Source of the DNA: Mesorhizobium norvegicum
GTDB taxonomy: Bacteria; Pseudomonadota; Alphaproteobacteria; Rhizobiales; Rhizobiaceae
Direction: 5' to 3'
DNA: 35,111 bases
Assembly (NCBI RefSeq): GCF_004919685.1
Contig: NZ_SMYZ01000007.1
Coordinates: 1 to 35,111 of the forward strand
Each line of letters starts with the position of its first letter. The stretch's first letter is position 1. Shown here one piece after another: positions 33,326 to 35,111 of the stretch. The translations under genes and the position numbers were made by a program. The notes beneath the pieces were generated by a model. The model did no database searches, was not told the origin of the DNA, and saw only the letters and a program-made list of their open reading frames with translations.

Positions 33326-35111
33326 ATGCACATCCTAACCACGACATCCGCCTCGCTCGACGACCTCGCCGAGCCGGTCGATCTGCGGCAGACGCCGGCG
33401 GATATCGTGGCCCTGTCCTTCACCGACAGCGATCTCGCCGGACTGGCGGCAGCCTGGAAGGCCGACGCCGGCCGCCTGCCCTCGATGCGGCTGGCCGCGC
33501 TGCGCGACCTGCGCCATCCCATGTCCGTCGACCTCTGGGTCGACAGCGTCGCCCGCCACGCCAAGATCATCCTCGTGCGCATCCTCGGCGGCTACGACTG
33601 GTGGCGCTATGGCTGCGACCAGCTTGCCTCGACCGCCCGCGAGCGCGGCATAAAACTGGCGCTGCTGCCCGGCGAATGCCGAGACGAGGATCTGCGCCTG
33701 ATCGAAGCCTCGACATTGCCGCGCGAGGAACTCGACGGCCTGCTCGACTATTTCCGCGAGGGCGGCCCGGCCAATATGAGCGCGCTGGTGCGAAGGTTGG
33801 CGCGGCTGGCTGGGTCGGATGCCGACGTAGCAGAGCCGGTCAGCGTACCTAAAGCGGGGTTTTACGAGCCGGGACGCGGCGTCGTAGAGAGGCCGGACCT
33901 TTCAAACGTCCGCGTTCCTTCACACCCCCCTCTGTCCTTCCGGACATCTCCCCCGCAAGGGGGGAGATCGGCTGTCATCAAAGCCGGCTCCTCGTCTGCC
34001 CCGTCAGACAGGAATCTATCTCGACTATCCGCGATTGGCGAAATCGCCGATGACAGAGCAATCTCCCCCCTTGCGGGGGAGATGTCCGGCAGGACAGAGG
34101 GGGGTGTGACGGAACTCGACGCTGACAACCTCGATGCTTCCACCATCCCCATCCTCTTTTACCGCTCGATGCTGCTGGCCGCCGATGTCGCGCCCATCGA
34201 TGCGCTCGTCGAAGCGCTCAGCCAGCGTGGCATCAACCCGGTCCCCATCTTCGTCTCCAGCCTGAAGGACCCGGCATCCCTGGCGTTCGTGGAAACCGCA
34301 CTCGCCGCGCTGAAACCCGCCGCAATCATCACCGCGACCGCCTTCGCCTCTGGCGCCGAACCCGGCGTCGAAACCCTGTTCGACCGTGCCGGCGTGCCTG
34401 TCTTCCAGGTCATTGTCGCCACCACCCGCCGCGACATCTGGGAAAACAACCAGCGCGGCCTGGCGCCCGCCGACCTCGCCATGCATGTCGTGCTGCCCGA
34501 ACTCGACGGCCGCATCCTCGCCGGCGCCATTTCCTTCAAGGGCGAGAGCGAGACCGATCCGGCGCTTGGCTACCGCGCCTTCGCCAACCGGCCGGAGCCG
34601 GATCGTGTGGCGCAAGTCGCGGACCGTGTGGCGGCCTTCATCCGTTTGCAGGAGACGCCCCGCGCGACGCGCAAGCTGGCCATCCTGATTCCGGATTACC
34701 CGAGCGCTCCTGGCCGCACCGGCTATGCGGTCGGCCTCGACGTGCCGTCCAGCGTGCTGGCGATGCTGCAGGACCTGAGGGAACAGGGCTATGGCGTTGA
34801 GGGGATTCCGGAGACGCCGCGTGGGTTGCTGGATTTGCTGGCGCGCAGCAACGACGGGCTGAGGCTGGACGCTTATCTCGCTCTTTCGACAGAGTTGCCG
34901 ACTGCGGCAATTGCCGCGGTCGAAGCGGCTTGGGGCACGGCCGAAGGTGAAACAGGTTTGTACGAGGCGCCCCTCTCTGTCCTGCCGGACATCTCCCCCA
35001 CTTGGGGGGAGATTGGCAGTCCCGCCGGCGGCGCTTTTCCTGCAACGGTTGAGATTGGCGAAAGCTCAGATGACGGCTCGATCTCCCCCCCCGTGGGGGA
35101 GATGTCCGGCA
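33326..35111 (+). CDS. cobN: Cobaltochelatase subunit CobN (5' part, runs off the window)
   Basis: Large subunit of the aerobic ATP-dependent cobaltochelatase (CobN-CobS-CobT), which inserts cobalt into hydrogenobyrinic acid diamide. 595 codons are inside the window, without a stop; the family is about 1270 residues. Recognisable stretches: LRHPMSVDLWVDSVARHAK, RILGGYDWWRYGCDQL, then PILFYRSMLLAADVAPIDAL, VPIFVSSLKDPASLAFVE and LAILIPDYPSAPGRTGYAVG. Two extra segments interrupt it: residues 197-264 and from about 549, each encoded by a palindromic repeat (see separate entries), both in regions normally poorly conserved and both leaving the frame open. Because the sequence on both sides is good CobN, the gene is probably functional, but a splice-free extended protein should be confirmed. 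Confidence 0.93.
   Translation, partial: MHILTTTSASLDDLAEPVDLRQTPADIVALSFTDSDLAGLAAAWKADAGRLPSMRLAALRDLRHPMSVDLWVDSVARHAKIILVRILGGYDWWRYGCDQLASTARERGIKLALLPGECRDEDLRLIEASTLPREELDGLLDYFREGGPANMSALVRRLARLAGSDADVAEPVSVPKAGFYEPGRGVVERPDLSNVRVPSHPPLSFRTSPPQGGRSAVIKAGSSSAPSDRNLSRLSAIGEIADDRAISPLAGEMSGRTEGGVTELDADNLDASTIPILFYRSMLLAADVAPIDALVEALSQRGINPVPIFVSSLKDPASLAFVETALAALKPAAIITATAFASGAEPGVETLFDRAGVPVFQVIVATTRRDIWENNQRGLAPADLAMHVVLPELDGRILAGAISFKGESETDPALGYRAFANRPEPDRVAQVADRVAAFIRLQETPRATRKLAILIPDYPSAPGRTGYAVGLDVPSSVLAMLQDLREQGYGVEGIPETPRGLLDLLARSNDGLRLDAYLALSTELPTAAIAAVEAAWGTAEGETGLYEAPLSVLPDISPTWGEIGSPAGGAFPATVEIGESSDDGSISPPVGEMSG
33914..34115. mobile_element. Palindromic MITE-like element inside cobN (copy 1)
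   Basis: A 202-base element with long inverted arms, 33914-33979 and 34049-34115, differing at about five positions, around a 69-base centre. The outer ends read GTTCCTTCACACCCCCCTCT and its near-complement. Each arm also holds its own hairpin (CTCCCCCGCAAGGGGGGAG). No transposase is encoded. The same unit type (ends of CCCTCTGTCCTGCCGGACATC) is known to me as a frequent intergenic repeat of Mesorhizobium. No target duplication could be identified with certainty. Confidence 0.85.
34970..35111. mobile_element. Palindromic MITE-like element inside cobN (copy 2, truncated by window end)
   Basis: The left arm begins CCCCTCTCTGTCCTGCCGGA, followed by a CTCCCCC/GGGGGGAG hairpin with a different loop (ACTT), a diverged centre sharing ATTGGCGAAA and GATGAC with copy 1, and the start of the right arm (ATCTCCCCCCCGTGGGGGAG, then ATGTCCGGC). 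It lacks the right end only because the window stops. Diverged from copy 1, so probably a separate insertion. Confidence 0.8.

Noticed and set aside
34025..34615. A 196-codon minus-strand frame within cobN
   Set aside because: Mirror of the coding strand with Gly/Asp/Arg-rich product; its 3' part is the palindromic repeat.
33326..35111. cobN as a pseudogene broken by repeats
   Set aside because: No stop codon or frame shift was found on reading every codon to the window end; conserved CobN blocks follow copy 1 in frame.

Overview
The window comes from a high-GC alphaproteobacterium of the Rhizobiales, most likely Mesorhizobium or a close relative. This is inferred from three things: the gene order nuoA-N / birA / rnj / mce / DUF1467 / proS / lolC / lolD, the style of the NuoE protein (long linker plus helix-hairpin-helix tail), and several families of short intergenic palindromes typical of rhizobia. 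No sequence search was run, so the genus is a guess.

Layout. Bases 1-2100 (minus strand): a MerR-type regulator and the magnesium transporter MgtE. 2189-2273: tRNA-Leu(GAG), minus strand. 2509-3252: lipB (plus strand). 3267-3920: an AT-rich orphan membrane protein. 4107-5357: a membrane site-2-protease-like protein fused to an N-terminal SRPBCC-like region. 5466-5552: a 28-residue membrane peptide behind a perfect alphaproteobacterial LexA box, resembling the SOS-induced division inhibitor SidA. 5807-14132 (minus strand): a housekeeping series in transcription order birA, rnj, mce, DUF1467, proS, lolC, lolD, interrupted by a plus-strand metallo-beta-lactamase-fold gene (10502-11365) and a probable structured small RNA (about 9342-9491, plus strand). 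14138-30036 (minus strand): the complete 14-gene complex I operon nuoA to nuoN with two extra genes, a 66-residue membrane protein between nuoC and nuoD and a 231-residue protein between nuoF and nuoG. The latter's C-terminal domain is a paralogue of the tail on NuoE. 30368-31567 (plus strand): a YcaQ-like DNA glycosylase. 31606 to the end (plus strand): a cobalamin riboswitch followed by a DUF1636 protein, cobW and the 5' part of cobN.

How it fits together. The minus-strand block supplies respiration (complex I), biotin transfer, RNA turnover, methylmalonyl-CoA handling, prolyl-tRNA charging and lipoprotein release. The plus-strand block on the right is a B12-controlled cobalt-insertion operon: cobaltochelatase subunit CobN, the CobW metallochaperone-type GTPase and a cysteine-containing companion protein.

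The two most striking observations are: (i) cobN carries two copies of a palindromic, MITE-like repeat inside its coding region, and the reading frame stays open through all of the first and the visible part of the second; (ii) the 28-codon gene at 5466-5552 with a GTTC-N7-GTTC LexA box, a candidate SOS checkpoint peptide. A structured small RNA, the paired helix-hairpin-helix domains in the nuo operon and a hairpin tandem-repeat array between nuoF and its downstream gene also deserve a second look.
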